Assembly (NCBI GenBank): GCA_036924085.1
Contig: JAVGWX010000018.1
Coordinates: 25,990,563 to 26,054,562 of the forward strand
Source: Ariolimax columbianus
Taxonomy: Eukaryota; Mollusca; Gastropoda; Stylommatophora; Arionidae
DNA: 64,000 nucleotides
Direction: 5' to 3'
Numbering within the stretch: the first letter of the stretch is position 1; the number at the start of each line of letters is the position of its first letter. Position numbers and translations under genes: made by a program. Shown in pieces: positions 40,991 through 52,084 of the stretch. Below the pieces are notes generated by a model. That model searched no databases and was not told the origin of the DNA. It saw nothing but the letters and a program-made list of their open reading frames with translations.

Positions 40991-42270
40991 ACTTTTTCTT
41001 GAATCCTCATCTCATACCGGCCTCCATCTATCTGCCTACTCCTTTTCTCTCTTCCTCTCTACTTAAATAACCTTTAGGTCTTTCAGTATCTGGCTGTCAC
41101 TAGCTTACCCGGCCGTTCTCCACCTCTTACGCCCTCCTGCCCACTTCTTCCCGTTTGTGTTCGTCGTTTGGGTTTCTGCATCAGTCTCAAAAGGAGTGAT
41201 CTTTTTCTCAGTTAAGTAAACCCTATGTATTGACATCCCCCATTTATGTATTAATACCTTCTTCTTTGATTCGTTAGTTAATTATTGTTGTTATTCGTTG
41301 TCCCAGATAAAGGCCTATTGGTTGTAACATAATGCAGGTTTCTTTTGTGTTTTTGTCTCTGTGGGGTATCTGACCATACCCATTTATAATTCTTTTCGCC
41401 CTTTGTTTTTTGCTTTAAGAATGTGATATCTGGATAATCAATATTCAGAGAAAGACTTGCAGGAAACAGCAATGTGCTTTCTCAGAATAAATCCAATTAT
41501 GAACATGGAACACTTTGTACGGAACTAAAACAACAGCTTACAAACACTTGCAGATACCTCTATATGACATTGGGCCAAAGGGCAGGAGCCCATAGACCGC
41601 AGGATCAATAACCAACCAATAATAATAATAATGTTTGCTTAGGCGTCAAAAGCCTTTTGCGTCGAACTTCCACTACCATGTCCACATGCCAAGGCTATGT
41701 TCAAGTTGGGGATGGGGGTGGGGGAGCGGCTTACAACGATATAAGCCAGGCATGAAATGCAGCGAATTGCAGCTTAACAAACAGGATAATCGATAGAAAG
41801 CAGATCAATTCCATAAAATAAAGTCCGTTATACCACCTGGTGAAGGACTTGTGAATTATAATCCGAAAAGGAACAAACAAACATCAGAAAACGACACAAA
41901 CACCGGAGCGAGTCGAGAGCGCAGCCATTCAGGCGCGGCCATCGTACTTTTTCTTCCAACCAACCAACCACATTTATAATGATGTGTGTCTTTCTGCTGT
42001 CGCCTATTGTTGTTTTCGGTTATTTTCGAGTGACTAACCCGACGACTTCCGTTGTGTACAAACCATTGTCACAATTTTAAACTTTACACCGAACTGTCAA
42101 TTCGATTTAGTGTATACAGTTCTGCAAATTCGAATTTTCGAGGTACAAAATATCTCCTACGAGCTACCGAAAACACCGTCGCAATCTACCAGTTGTTTTA
42201 CACACGGACCAAACTATTATAACCGCACACTAGGCAGGAAATCCTTCTTCCGGCTATATCCAGCTCATAC
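40991..42270. other. Non-coding stretch with a short AAT run
   Basis: A (AAT)n run at 41620-41632 follows AACCAACC, possibly the tail of an unrecognised short element. A short G-rich stretch lies near 41705. No gene is visible. Confidence 0.5.
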
Positions 42271-42274
42271 CAGA

Positions 42275-42352
42275 GCTGGGACCTGCACAAGGGTATCTGC
42301 CTCTGTAGAAGTACCGGTCTACTAAGAACTAAGAACAACAATAACAACAACA
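42275..42352 (+). mobile_element. Short-element 3' end (SINE-E tail)
   Basis: CCTCTGTAGAAGTACCGGTC then TACTAAGAACTAAGAACAAC, followed by (AAC)n. The same 3' motif, CCCTGTAGAAGTACAGGTC, recurs at about 60645. The element's head was not located. Confidence 0.55.
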
Positions 42353-42906
42353 ACAAGATATTCATTTTTGCATTCAAGGACACCAGTTTAGCAGCCAATG
42401 GCCTATCCAATGAGCAAATTGCTTGATGTAGCGCGATATGGCTTATTGACTTCTGTTTGAAGTGCCGGAAATTCTGGTAAACGTTAGCCGGAAAAATCGA
42501 TTGGTCGTTGGAGGTAACAGAGATAAGAATGAGTGGATATGTGTCCCTCGCTTGTCCCAAATCATTTGATAATCATCCCCATCAAGTGTCGTGCCGGACG
42601 GGTTGACCAGCAATCCCTTCTACGACCGTCTGTTCGTGTTACAATTCAGATTTTCGTTTGCTCTCTATTTTCCCCATCCAAACTGTGTATGATTGTGCGT
42701 GATTTTCTTCTCCTTCTCTTGCCCTTGATTTTTCACGCTGTCATGAGATTTTTCACAGCTTCCTGTTTCAGTATGTACCAATGTAAATTGTATTTTTTTT
42801 TCCGTTAAAGGTTTGCCTCTCTGTATCCTGCTAGCGGAGGCACGCTCATTTCTACCCCGGACCGAAGTCGTTCAGGCGATACCAGGACGTATTGACCAGA
42901 GCTTGG

Positions 42907-43256
42907 ATGCATGAGTGTGTCTGTATGTACCTATGCTATTGTTTCAGTGATGCATGTATGTGTCTGTGTGTACCTATGCTGGTGTTTCAGTGATGCATGT
43001 ATGTGTCTGTGTGTACCTATGCTGGTGTTTCAGTGATGCATGTATGTGTCTGTATGTACCTATGCTAGTGTTTCAGTGATGCATGTATGTGTCTGTGTGT
43101 ACCTATGCTAGTGTTTCAGTGATGCATGTATGTGTCTGTGTGTACCTATGCTGGTGTTTCAGTGATGCATGTATGTGTCTGTATGTACCTATGCTAGTGT
43201 TTCAGTGATGCATGTATGTGTCTGTATGTACCTATACTAGTGTTTCAGTGATGCAA
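42907..43256. repeat. 43-bp minisatellite, 8 copies
   Basis: GTGATGCATGTATGTGTCTG then TGTGTACCTATGCTGGTGTT repeats every 43 bases; variants are at TGT(G/A)TGTACC and GCT(G/A)GTG. Confidence 0.95.
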
Positions 43257-43335
43257 GATGTTTCTGTGTGGTTCAAACCAGACATAATGTTCTTGCTCGC
43301 CAAATTATGGTCCCTAAATGCTCTGTCCGCGAGTG

Positions 43336-43423
43336 TGTGTGTGTGTGCATGTGTGTGTGTGCATGTGTGTGTGTGCATGTGTGTGTGTATGTGTGTGTGC
43401 ATGTGTGTGTGTGTGTGTGTATA
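43336..43423. repeat. (GT)n/GCAT microsatellite
   Basis: GT repeats with regular CATG interruptions; the Cys/Val-rich and His/Thr-rich frames there are artefacts. Confidence 0.93.
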
Positions 43424-43519
43424 GGAGGTTATACGCAATCATTAATGCATGTTCTTGAAAAATGTCCGTTTAAATAAAAAAATACGTTTATGTCATGGCG
43501 GTCGCCAGTTGAGGGAAGC

Positions 43520-43542
43520 GGGGGGGGGGGGGGGGGGGGGGG
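43520..43542. repeat. poly-G tract
   Basis: 23 consecutive G. Confidence 0.93.
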
Positions 43543-43544
43543 AG

Positions 43545-44560
43545 AAAGGTTGTGATGGTGTCAGACGGTACTGTTAGTAGCCTCTTAAGAGATGCTCTCA
43601 GCGTGGTACGTACTATTCTTGTCTCTGCCACACGAACTCTTCCCCGGAAACCACTGTCGCAAATGAAGTTACACATATATTATAGTCATCTTAAATTTGT
43701 AACAAAATGAGCTTACCATCTCGAAAATTGTGCACGGGTTGAAACAGGCTTCCGCTTCAGGTAGACGTTGATGAAATGTCGTAGTAACCTCAAATCTGTT
43801 CATGCAGGAGGCTTTATTGCTGCAACCACCGACAGGGATCGCTCTGTGTTTTCATCTGTCATTACAACTTCTGAATGTACTTTTCAGAAACAGACTGAGA
43901 TAACGTCCATTCTACTAACTAAAAACACGAGCTGCCGACAAAATGTATATGCGGTGCTAACTGAATTACCAAATAACTTTTGCTTTATATATGTCCAACA
44001 TGTGAAGAACGTAAAAAGCACATATGCCAATCACAAGTCCCTTTTATAGAGTAGATTTATAGAGGTCCTAATAATACCACATTGATCGCCACTTGAAGTA
44101 AATATATCCAAGTTGACAATTAGAAGCGTAATAAGATTGGAGACTGCCCTCCGCTATTCTCTCCTGTAGCGAAACACATATCTATTACTGTCACATTTGC
44201 CTCGTTTCGTGTTTAAGATTACCACAGGCAGGTTGCACGAAGCCATAATAACGTCTCGGCTTTCAACGATTTGACGAGACATAGCAATGCTCTCCAACTC
44301 ACAGTTTTTAACACGCCACCATTAACACAGTCCTGAAGCCGGCTTCGTGCAGAGTAGCCCACCTGGGCTTGAAAGAGAGCCTACAGAACGGTGGTTCCCA
44401 GCTTGATGTCTGTGGACTCCCCTGAGGTCCTCTGGGGGGCTTGTGCCGGCCCGCTAATCAATTTTACAGTTTTATATTAGGTTAAATTGTAATTGCCTTC
44501 AGGTTGCCACGATTTTGAAATGCTCGTCCGTAGTCTACATACAACATATTTATTTGGGTG
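43545..44560. other. Non-coding stretch
   Basis: The 93-codon frame at 43768-44049 has no recognised motif. A CTGTTCATGCAG acceptor-like sequence precedes GAGGC at about 43808, but nothing else supports an exon. Confidence 0.45.
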
Positions 44561-44565
44561 TCCTC

Positions 44566-44666
44566 TTTTCTTCTTCGTCCCAATTTCGACTTCAATGACT
44601 CAAACAAAGGCAGAAGTCAGCTCAAGGTTATGTACACTCCCATACAGTTGTTAATGGAAGGACATT
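44566..44666 (-). mobile_element. I-a LINE 3' end, left part of a split copy
   Basis: TTCTTCTTCGTCCC is the GAA tail read in reverse. The next about 85 bases match 63790-63895. The element resumes at 45596 after an I-b LINE. The 12-bp duplication TGGAAGGACATT (44655-44666, 45584-45595) marks the cut. Confidence 0.88.
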
Positions 44667-44755
44667 CTTCTTCGTACGCTGTCAGACGTCAACGTAAATT
44701 TCTTCGAAGAAAGCAGCGGTCATCCTGAGGCTGTTGACACTGCCATAGAGCTTGT

Positions 44756-45184
44756 CTAGTGTTGGTACTGGTGATGACCACATGCGCTTTTTTTCTGGTC
44801 CTCGTATGTCGGGCAATTTTGCAGCAGATGTTCAGGGGTCATTTTCCCAGTACCACAGGTGCATTCATTAGTAGCACCTACCTTCAGTTTATTGAATAGG
44901 TGGTACCCCAGTCTGTTGTGGCCTATGCGGAGTCTGAAGACCGCCACCTGCTCTCTCCTGTTCAACTGGTAATAGGCATCATTTCTTGTGTAGCCAGTAT
45001 GCCCTGTTTCCCATTTCTCCATGTATCTGACCCTAATAAACCTTTTGGACTCTTTGTAGGTCACACTTGAATTTGGTTGTGTTAACCTTTCACCTTCTTT
45101 TTCCAGTCTGTCTGCCTCCTCGTTGCATTGAATGTTACAGTGGGATGAAACCCACTGTACCACGACTCTTTTGAGTGTGGACAA
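44756..45184 (-). pseudogene. I-b RNase H C-terminus and knuckle
   Basis: VVQWVSSHCNIQCNEEADRL is the last RNase H block (usual GNEEAD; Gly to Cys here). RREQVAVFRLRIGHNRLGYH and the CTCGTGKMTPEHLLQNC knuckle follow with all four ligands. A frameshift near 44790 loses the native end. The catalytic first half is in the frame 45211-45480. Confidence 0.88.
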
Positions 45185-45210
45185 CTGGCATAGTTGACAG
45201 AGTACTGCTC

Positions 45211-45480
45211 TTAAATCATGAAGTTCTGAATTTTTCTGGCTTTATTAGTGCTGAAACCACGGACAGGCCATCTGTGAACAAGACTCTGGCTTTCATTGCT
45301 TTCGCCTGTCAGCATAGCTTTTACCGCAGCCTTCAGTGCTTCTGCCTCTGCTCTGAAATTGCTTGAGGATTTTTCCGTTGCCACTGACAGCGTTATCTTT
45401 CTACCGTTTTTTAGGCTGAGAAATACACCACCATCACCAATTTTCTGGTGCGTTTGTTGCCGAACCGTCAGTGTATGCAT
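45211..45480 (-). pseudogene. I-b RNase H N-terminal part
   Basis: GGVFLSLKNGRKITLS then FRAEAEALKAAVKAML shows the catalytic Glu region. The YTDGS start is decayed (HTLTVRQQ). The third Asp is lost (VHRWPV where FTDALAV is usual, compare 52930). Confidence 0.85.
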
Positions 45481-45595
45481 GGGTCCAGTCAGTGCTTGGG
45501 TAGTTCTTCCCTATGTATCTCAGGGTTATGTCTCTTCTTTCCTTTTCAGTCTGACTGTTTTTGTATCCGGTACCTGGCATATTTGGAAGGACATT

Positions 45596-45670
45596 GAAGG
45601 TTGCCACATGCTACTTCCTCCACAAGTGCATGATGGGCAGGGCTGCTATATACGTTACAACGTCAAAGAG
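45596..45670 (-). mobile_element. I-a LINE, right part of the split copy
   Basis: Minus reading gives CPSCTCGGSSMWQPSMSFQ, collinear with CPLYVDKRSTIWQQPVSFH at 24430-24490. It joins 44666 once the I-b insert is removed. The upstream limit is unclear. Confidence 0.78.
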
Positions 45671-45836
45671 GCAATGCCGCAAGTATAACGGTCCGAAGTT
45701 CTAATCTTTAAATTACGAGGGGGATTCGAATGTAAACCTTAAATATATTTTTTAGGGTTAATTTTGTCTGAAAAAATGGAACACATCGGTATTATTTTTA
45801 GAAGCAGTCACCATTGCGTTCTATGAACGACCCCCT

Positions 45837-45853
45837 CCCCCCCCCCCCCCCCC
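45837..45853. repeat. poly-C tract inside the mariner remnant
   Basis: 17 C interrupting transposase codons after LQGKTGG. Confidence 0.9.
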
Positions 45854-45890
45854 AGTCTTTCCTTGTAATATCTCTTTTAGTCGTCCGAAG

Positions 45891-46293
45891 CCTACGAAGA
45901 GTCGAAAAGGTTTATTAGAGCCAGATACATGGCCGAATGGGAAACAGAACAAACTGGCTACACAAAAAATTATGCCTATTACCAGTTGAACAGAAGAGAG
46001 CAGGTCGTGGTCTTCAGACTCCGCACAGGCCCCAACAGACTGAGGTACCACCTATTCAATAAACTGAAGATAGGTGGAACTGACGAATGCACTTGTAGTA
46101 CAGGAAAAATGACCGCTGAACATCTGCTGCAAAACTGCCCGACATACGAGGACCAGAGAAAGCACATGTGGCCATCACCAGTGGCAACACTAGACAAGCT
46201 TCATGGCAGTGTCGACAGCCTCAGGATGACGGCTGCTTTTTTCGAAAAAATATATGTTGACGTTTGACAGCGTACGAAGAAGAAGAAGTAGAA
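45891..46293 (+). mobile_element. I-b LINE, 5'-truncated (403 bp), in mariner
   Basis: GTCCGAAG (45883-45890) and GTCCAAAG (46294-46301) are probable duplications with one change. Removing the insert rejoins the mariner codons VFG / GRLKE. The tail is CGTACGAAGAAGAAGAAG. Confidence 0.86.
45929..46267 (+). pseudogene. I-b C-terminus with knuckle
   Basis: RREQVVVFRLRTGPNRLRYH, then CTCSTGKMTAEHLLQNC (all knuckle ligands kept) and WPSPVATLDKLHGSVDS to the native stop after YVDV. The ATG used is internal; the element is truncated before RNase H. Confidence 0.88.
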
Positions 46294-46383
46294 GTCCAAA
46301 GACGTAGAAATCACTCGAACCTAGGTTTGGGGAGTAAGGACGGGGTAGACACTGAAAGTGGAGGTCTATGATAGTTACAGCCG

Positions 46384-46647
46384 TTACAGGGGCAGTATGA
46401 GTCCGAGCATTGTCATGTTACAAAAAAACACCTTCAGAAGTTCACGTCTTTTGGATTTGATTGCGAGTCGAAGATGTTTTCTGAGAAGATCTGTATATGT
46501 GGCACTGGTGACAGTGTTCCCCCTGGGCATGTAGTGCTCTAAAACTACGCCCCGTTCATCCCAAAAGAGAGTCAGCATAACCTTTCCTGCAGACTGCTGC
46601 TTGCAAAACTTCTTCGGTTTCAGTGAGGAGGGATGTCGCCATTCCAT
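46384..46647 (-). pseudogene. mariner transposase, central part
   Basis: MEWRHPSSLKPKKFCKQQSA then GKVMLTLFWDERGVVLEHY, MPRGNTVTSATYTDLLRKHL and KSKRRELL. A slip in a run of T (46427 on) throws HDNARTHTAP out of frame, leaving FCNMTMLGLI. Mariner transposase cuts and pastes its own element at TA sites; this copy is inactive. Confidence 0.9.
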
Positions 46648-46937
46648 GCTCGCTCTCCTCGTTTCAGGCTAGTGTTAGTGAACCTAGGTTCCATCTCCAG
46701 TAACAATTCTTGCTTGGAAACCATCGCCGCCTGCTTCAAAGCGCCGCTAAAGTTCCTGACAGGCAGCAACGCGTCGTTATTTCAATTCTGGAGTAATTTG
46801 CCGTTGCACGCACATTGCAGACATTTTGTGGTATTGTAGCACATCATGGATGATGTGGTATGCTGAAATTTGACCGATGTCCAGATGTGCGGCAATTTCA
46901 TTCACAGTCAAACTGCGATGTTCCTTTACGTGGTGGG

Positions 46938-47153
46938 TCAAATGCTGTAATCGACTCTTGGGTCACTACTCGGTGTATCTGACCCGGTCATGAACAGTCT
47001 GTTACAGAACTCAAGCCGTTTTTGAAACTTCCTACTCCACTCATACACTTGCTGGAGCGGAAGGCATGCAACTGGATCTTCATGAATTTCTAAAAGGTTA
47101 CAAATCTTCGCTGGTAAATAAACGGATAACAGAATGCTTCTCCTCTTTGGCAC
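46938..47153 (-). pseudogene. mariner transposase, N-terminal part
   Basis: KICNLLEIHEDPVACLPLQQ then VYEWSRKFQKR correspond to the DNA-binding N-terminus. Beyond it in another frame are SLTVNEIAAHLDI and AYHIIHDVLQ. The start MPKRRS is only the first ATG; the true N-terminus is not clear. Confidence 0.78.
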
Positions 47154-47175
47154 ATGTCAATAGTGGGGCAGCCAT

Positions 47176-47777
47176 CTTTTAACTACATTTATGACGTCAT
47201 GTGATTCGTCTTCATCGTGATAGCAAATACATGACACTCTTGACATCCTTAGCAACCAATTTACAATGCACAGGCATGATTTGTCCAATGTTTAGCATTT
47301 TTAAAGATTTTTATTTGAAGCCCATTCATCTAATAAAGTTGATATCTCCATCTCTTGGGATCCTGTGCGTAGCCGGAAGATGTTCACGTGATCTCGCCTA
47401 GAAAGTTGAAGGTATGCATCAATTTCTATATTGCCAGAGTGGTCTCTTTTTCATATTGATATGCATAAGGCCTTGGTAATTGCTTTTGTCTTGTCATACG
47501 CTGCCGCGGTGTCAGTTTGTTGCGGTAATCTATCCTCGTAAGGCAAGTCTCACATTCCACGAGAAAAGGGAGCTTGAACTTGGCAATGTTATAATCCGCC
47601 ATTTTGTGTCCACGTTTAGATCACATATATCACGGACATAAAATAATCACCCGAGGGGTACGGGGGACGAATCGAATTTGTGCAGTGTTATTCCTTGTAT
47701 GTCGTAAAAGCTGACATAATGGGATTGTGCTTGGCACTAGCAATCTGAACATGTAAAAACATCGCTATTATAATTTT
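47176..47777. other. Non-coding stretch
   Basis: No gene or repeat recognised. Confidence 0.5.
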
Positions 47778-48024
47778 TTTCTTTGTTGCGTTCGCCTTCT
47801 TTCTCTAATCCCCAAGGCGGTGTGCGATGCACTGTGGTTTTTATTTTGCGCATGTCAGCCCAGAGCATCCGACTTCAGCATGCATTTTATGTAAGTGCCT
47901 GCTTCCTCCTGCATTGTCTAAGGGTTTGCTTCACCGGGGTAACGGCCGGTGCTGTCATTGGGATCGAACCCAGTACCTTCTGGTTGTAAGTTGTGTCACT
48001 TAACCACTAGCCCACGCCGTCCCC
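47778..48024 (-). mobile_element. tRNA-headed SINE-B copy 5
   Basis: Exact 15-bp duplications CGCTATTATAATTTT (47763-47777, 48025-48039), the longest in the window. Minus orientation with B box GGATCGAACCC on this strand. Confidence 0.94.
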
Positions 48025-48096
48025 CGCTATTATAATTTTAATAGCCACTGCTAAAACTCGGATACATGCTTCGTGTAATGGAACAAACTACAGCAT

Positions 48097-49520
48097 GAAC
48101 CTAGGCTCACATTGGTACAGCAGGAACCTAGGCTCACATTGATACAGCTGGAACCTATGATCACATTGATACAGCAGGAACCTAGGCTCACATTGATACA
48201 GCAGGAACCTAGGCTCACATTGATACAGCAGTAACCTAGGCTCACTTTGATACAGCAAGGAACCTAGGCTCACATTGGTATAGCAGGAACCTAGGCTCAC
48301 ATTGGTACATCAGGAACCTAGGCTCACATTGATACAGCAGGAACCTAGGCTCACATTGATACAGCAGTAACCTAGGCTCACATTAATACAGCAGGAACCT
48401 AGGCTCACATTGGTACAGCAGGAACCTAGGCTCACATTGATACAGCTGGAACCTAGGCTCACATTGATACATCAGGAACCTAGGCTCACATTGGTACAGC
48501 AGGAACCTAGGCTCACATTGATACAGCTAGAACCTAGGCTCACATTGATACAGCTGGAACCTAGGCTCACATTGATACAGCAAGGAACCTAGGCTCACAT
48601 TGATACATCAGGAACCTAGGCTCACATTGATACAGCTGGAACCTAGGCTCACAATGATACAGCTGGAACCTAGGCTCACATTGGTACAGCTGGAACCTAG
48701 GCTCACATTGATACAGCTGGAACCTAGGCTCACATTGATACAGCTGGAACCTAGGCTCACATTGATACAGCTGGAACCTAGGCTCACATTGGTACAGCTG
48801 GAACCTAGGATCACATTGATACATCAGGAACCTAGGCTCACATTGGTACAGCAGGAACCTACGCTCACATTGATACAGCTAGAACCTAGGCTCACATTGA
48901 TACAGCTGGAACCTAGGCTCACATTGATACAGCTGGAACCTAGGCTCACATTGATACAGCTGGAACCTAGGATCACATTGATACAGCTGGAACCTAGGCT
49001 CACATTAATACAGCAGGAACATAGGCTCACATAGATACAGCTGGAACCTAGGCTCACATTAATACAGCAGGAACCTAGGCTCACATTGGTACAGCAGGAA
49101 CCTAGGCTCACATTGATACAGCTGGAACCTAGGATCACATTGATACATCAGGAACCTAGGCTCACATTGGTACAGCAGGAACCTACGCTCACATTGATAC
49201 AGCTAGAACCTAGGCTCACATTGATACAGCTGGAACCTAGGCTCACATTGATACAGCTGGAACCTAGGCTCACATTGATACAGCTGGAACCTAGGATCAC
49301 ATTGATACAGCTGGAACCTAGGCTCACATTAATACAGCAGGAACATAGGCTCACATAGATACAGCTGGAACCTAGGCTCACATTGATACAGCTGGAACCT
49401 AGGCTCACATTGATACATCAGGAACCTAGGCTCACATTGATACAGCAGGAACCTAGGCTCACATTGATACAGCACGAACCTAGGCTCACATAGACACAGC
49501 AGGAACCTAGGCTCACATTG
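48097..49520. repeat. 27-bp minisatellite, about 52 units
   Basis: GAACCTAGGCTCACATTGAT then ACAGCAG repeats with small changes (CAGCTG, CATCAG, GGTACAG). A 324-bp block (12 units) is duplicated: variants at 48807-49035 recur at 49131-49359. Period 27 gives long false frames (LEPRLTLIQ on plus, CINVSLGSS on minus). CCTAGG occurs in most units. Confidence 0.96.
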
Positions 49521-49855
49521 CAGAGAAACGATAAATGTCAACAATTCTTATAGCGAGTCTTAATAATGACCTAATTATTGAAATTAACATACACGTGGCA
49601 GTGACAAGACACCTTTTTATCGTGGTGGGGGGGGTGGGGTGTTAGCCTAATGGTTTTGGCTCGGTTCCAAAACCAAACTTGCATATGTTCAGTTTCATGA
49701 ATTGATAAGATTGTAGCACTTTGAGAAGTTAAAACATTTTTGAAAACGTGCCAACGTTAGATGCACTGTGCCATACGGTGTGCAGAAAACAGTACAACTC
49801 ACTCCCTCTTAGAGATCAATATATTCATTAATAATAAAAGCAAGACCTTTGCATA
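49521..49855. other. Non-coding stretch
   Basis: No gene recognised. A short G run lies near 49626-49636. Confidence 0.5.
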
Positions 49856-50021
49856 GTAACTCTCCTATGTTTGTTCTGTGTCTTCTTTCTCCTTGCAACG
49901 TTTTCGTTTCACTTCTCTGCGCTGCAACAACTTCTTTTCACCAAACATGACGTGACTCTTTAGGGTACATCTCTTGGAATGTTCTGCAGCTTCGTTTTCC
50001 AAGGATATCAGACTCATGTCC

Positions 50022-50909
50022 CGACTTGATAGAGAAGGCCATAAAGGAGTGGTTCTGATACTGACACGTAACTGCATACCAAGTAGCGCAGTATCTGTAA
50101 ATCACACCGGACAAGCAGAAATTGTAGGAGTCGACATAATGACACAAAAAACGAAAATCCGAATATTCAACCTGTACGGCCCACCCAACAAAGACCTGTC
50201 GCTCTCGAGTATGGAAATCAAGGACTCCAGCTGCCTAGTGATTGGAGACTTCAACAGCCACTCGGAGAGATGGGGATATTCAGACACAGACAGCAGAGGG
50301 GATAAAGTGGAAGACTGGGAGATAGACACAAATCTCTATCTTACCAATAGGCCGGACGACAGCCCTAGCTTCTCTTCTAGAACATGGCATACCACCTCCA
50401 CTCCAGACCTGGCTTTCTCCACGGGTGATATTCACCACAAAATAGGCCGTCAGGTGCTCGACCAATTGGCAGCTAGCGACCACAGGCCAATTACGCTAGA
50501 TATTGATATGGAAGTAAGCCCCCAGGAAATAAAACCGCTGCCACGTTGGAACTACAGACGAGCCGACTGGGACAGATTTGCAACGCTGACAGATGGACCG
50601 TGTGAAACTATCAACACACGAAATAGCAATATGAAACCTATTGTGGAAAGCCTAAGCAAAGCAATACTGCAAGCAGCCACCGAGACCACCCCAAGAGGGG
50701 CAAGGAAAAACTACAAGCCATATTGGAACCAAGAACTGCAGAAAGCTGAGGATGAAGTCTCAAATGCTAGGAAAATGGCAGAGAGAGAGAGAGCAATCTA
50801 TGGAGGCAAATATCGCCCTCAAGGCCATCACGGCGAAAAACAAAAGAACACTGAACCAAATAACAAGAGACAGCTGGAAAAACAAAACAGAAAGCCTCAA
50901 TCTCGATAA
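50022..50909 (+). pseudogene. I-b apurinic endonuclease domain
   Basis: Open from 49974, but only bases from 50022 on are element. FNLYGPPNKDLS, CLVIGDFNSHSERWGY (about residues 81-96) and LAASDHRPITLDID (about 162) are the endonuclease blocks, with GDFN and SDH intact. The first catalytic part (the ETW/ETH region) is missing because of 5' truncation. The end is a basic linker to RT. Confidence 0.9.
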
Positions 50910-51125
50910 ATAAGGGAACAAACTATGGAATTTAGTCAGAGCCATGAACGACGAAACACCATCAAATAAACAAATTACCATCAAGCAAGGCGACAACATG
51001 CTTACCGGAAAAAAAAATCAGCAAACGCCTTTATAAAACATTATGCCCGAGCAAACCACATTGATGTCCCTACAGACAGGCATACAGATATAAGTGAAGA
51101 ACAAAAGAGCCACGACAACATCAAG

Positions 51126-51437
51126 ATGGCACCAGAGGAGCACATGATGGCAAAACTAACAATGAACAAAATTGATGAGGCCATGAGAACTTTAAAGAAA
51201 AAGAAATCGCCCGAAAAAGATGGGATAACAAATGAAAAGCTGATGGGGTTGGGCCAAACAGCAAAGAGGAAGTTACTCTCAGCCCTGAACCAAAGCTGGA
51301 AAAGGGGAATTGTACCGCAGACATGGAAAGATGCTGTACTTATACCAGTACCAAAGAAAGAAAAAGATAGAATAGATCCAAATGGATACAGGCCTATCAG
51401 GTTACTGAGCTGTGTAGGAAAACTGATGAGCGTATGA
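51126..51437 (+). pseudogene. I-b RT, fingers part
   Basis: KKKSPEKDGITNEKLMGLG, IVPQTWKDAVLIPVPKKEKD and NGYRPIRLLSCVGKLM are the first RT blocks. The native frame passes from here to 51434 after a single-base change. No catalytic residue in this part. Confidence 0.9.
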
Positions 51438-51817
51438 TAAACACCAGACTGATGTGGCACCTGGAAGCAAAACACATACTAATTCCACAGCAAGCAGGTT
51501 TTAGACAGCACAGATCAACTGAGGACCAGATCACTCTCATAGCCCAGGAAATAGAGGATGCTTACCATGAGAAAAAGTATACAGAAGCGGTTTGGGTGAA
51601 TTTAGAGAAGGCATTCGACAAGGTGTGGAAAGAGGGACTTAAAGTCAAGCTACGAAGAAGTGAAGTTTGTGGGAAGATGTACAGATGGATCAGCCACTAC
51701 CTCAAAAGCAGAACAGCCAGAGTCCAAGAACAAGGGCAGATGAGCAAAAAGGTGGCACTGGAGCAAGGAGTACCCAAAGGGGGAGTACTGTCACCCACAC
51801 TCTTCTTGTGTATATAA
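51434..51817 (+). pseudogene. I-b RT, palm motifs A and B
   Basis: LIPQQAGFRQHRSTEDQITL, then VWVNLEKAFDKVWKEGL: motif A has Asn where the first catalytic Asp is expected. EQGVPKGGVLSPTLF is motif B. The frame ends at a TAA. FPDDLAMW (motif C with Ala to Pro) lies in the frame 51667-51909. Confidence 0.9.
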
Positions 51818-52084
51818 ACAGCATCAAAGAGAATACACCAAGAAGAGTCCACAGCTCCATGTTTCCAGATGATCTGGCTATGTGGACCTGCGAAAAAATC
51901 TCACCGTAGCAAACAATCGGATGCAGCAGGCCCTAACATCGTTGGAGGAGTGGGCGAAATCATGGCTGGTCAAAATAAATGAAGAAAAAAAAAACGTACG
52001 ATATTCTCGCTTTCAAATAAACCACAGAAAACCAAAATAAGTCTTAACGGCAAATATCTGCGGCCAAACGACAACCCAAACTAC

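Larger units (their letters stand above)
44667..45583 (-). mobile_element. I-b LINE, 5'-truncated (917 bp), inside I-a
   Basis: GAA-type tail (TTCTTCGTACGC) at the left; reading minus, an RNase H and knuckle follow upstream. TGGAAGGACATT on both sides is its target duplication. The host resumes exactly, CCAAC..GTGGCAACC-type codons, on the right. Same strand as its host. Confidence 0.9.
45714..47175 (-). mobile_element. mariner-type DNA transposon remnant, split by a LINE
   Basis: Minus-strand blocks in order: VYEWSRKF (about 47050), MEWRHPSS..PKKF (about 46640-46600), AGKVMLTLFWDERGVVLEHY (about 46590-46530), HDNARTHTAP (about 46420-46390), YSPNLGSSD (about 46340-46312), then FGRLKEILQGK (about 45890-45857). 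The catalytic Asp of TGDG, HDN and SSD are all present. It is cut at 45891-46293 by a LINE and at 45837 by poly-C. TACGAGGGGGATTCGAATGT at 45714 may be one terminal repeat; I did not find its partner. Confidence 0.88.

Noticed and set aside
43768..44049. 93-codon frame after an acceptor-like site
   Set aside because: No motif, no donor, no neighbouring exon.
44225..44355. Inverted repeat TGCACGAAGCC about 120 bases apart
   Set aside because: Short, no target duplication or internal structure; may be chance.
44400..44460. Possible hAT terminus (GGTGGTTCCCAGCTTGATG..)
   Set aside because: Only one end with weak resemblance and no flanking duplication.
48410..49408. Long repetitive frames (LEPRLTLIQ and CINVSLGSS)
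   Set aside because: Period 27 keeps every frame open; both strands show it. Not genes.
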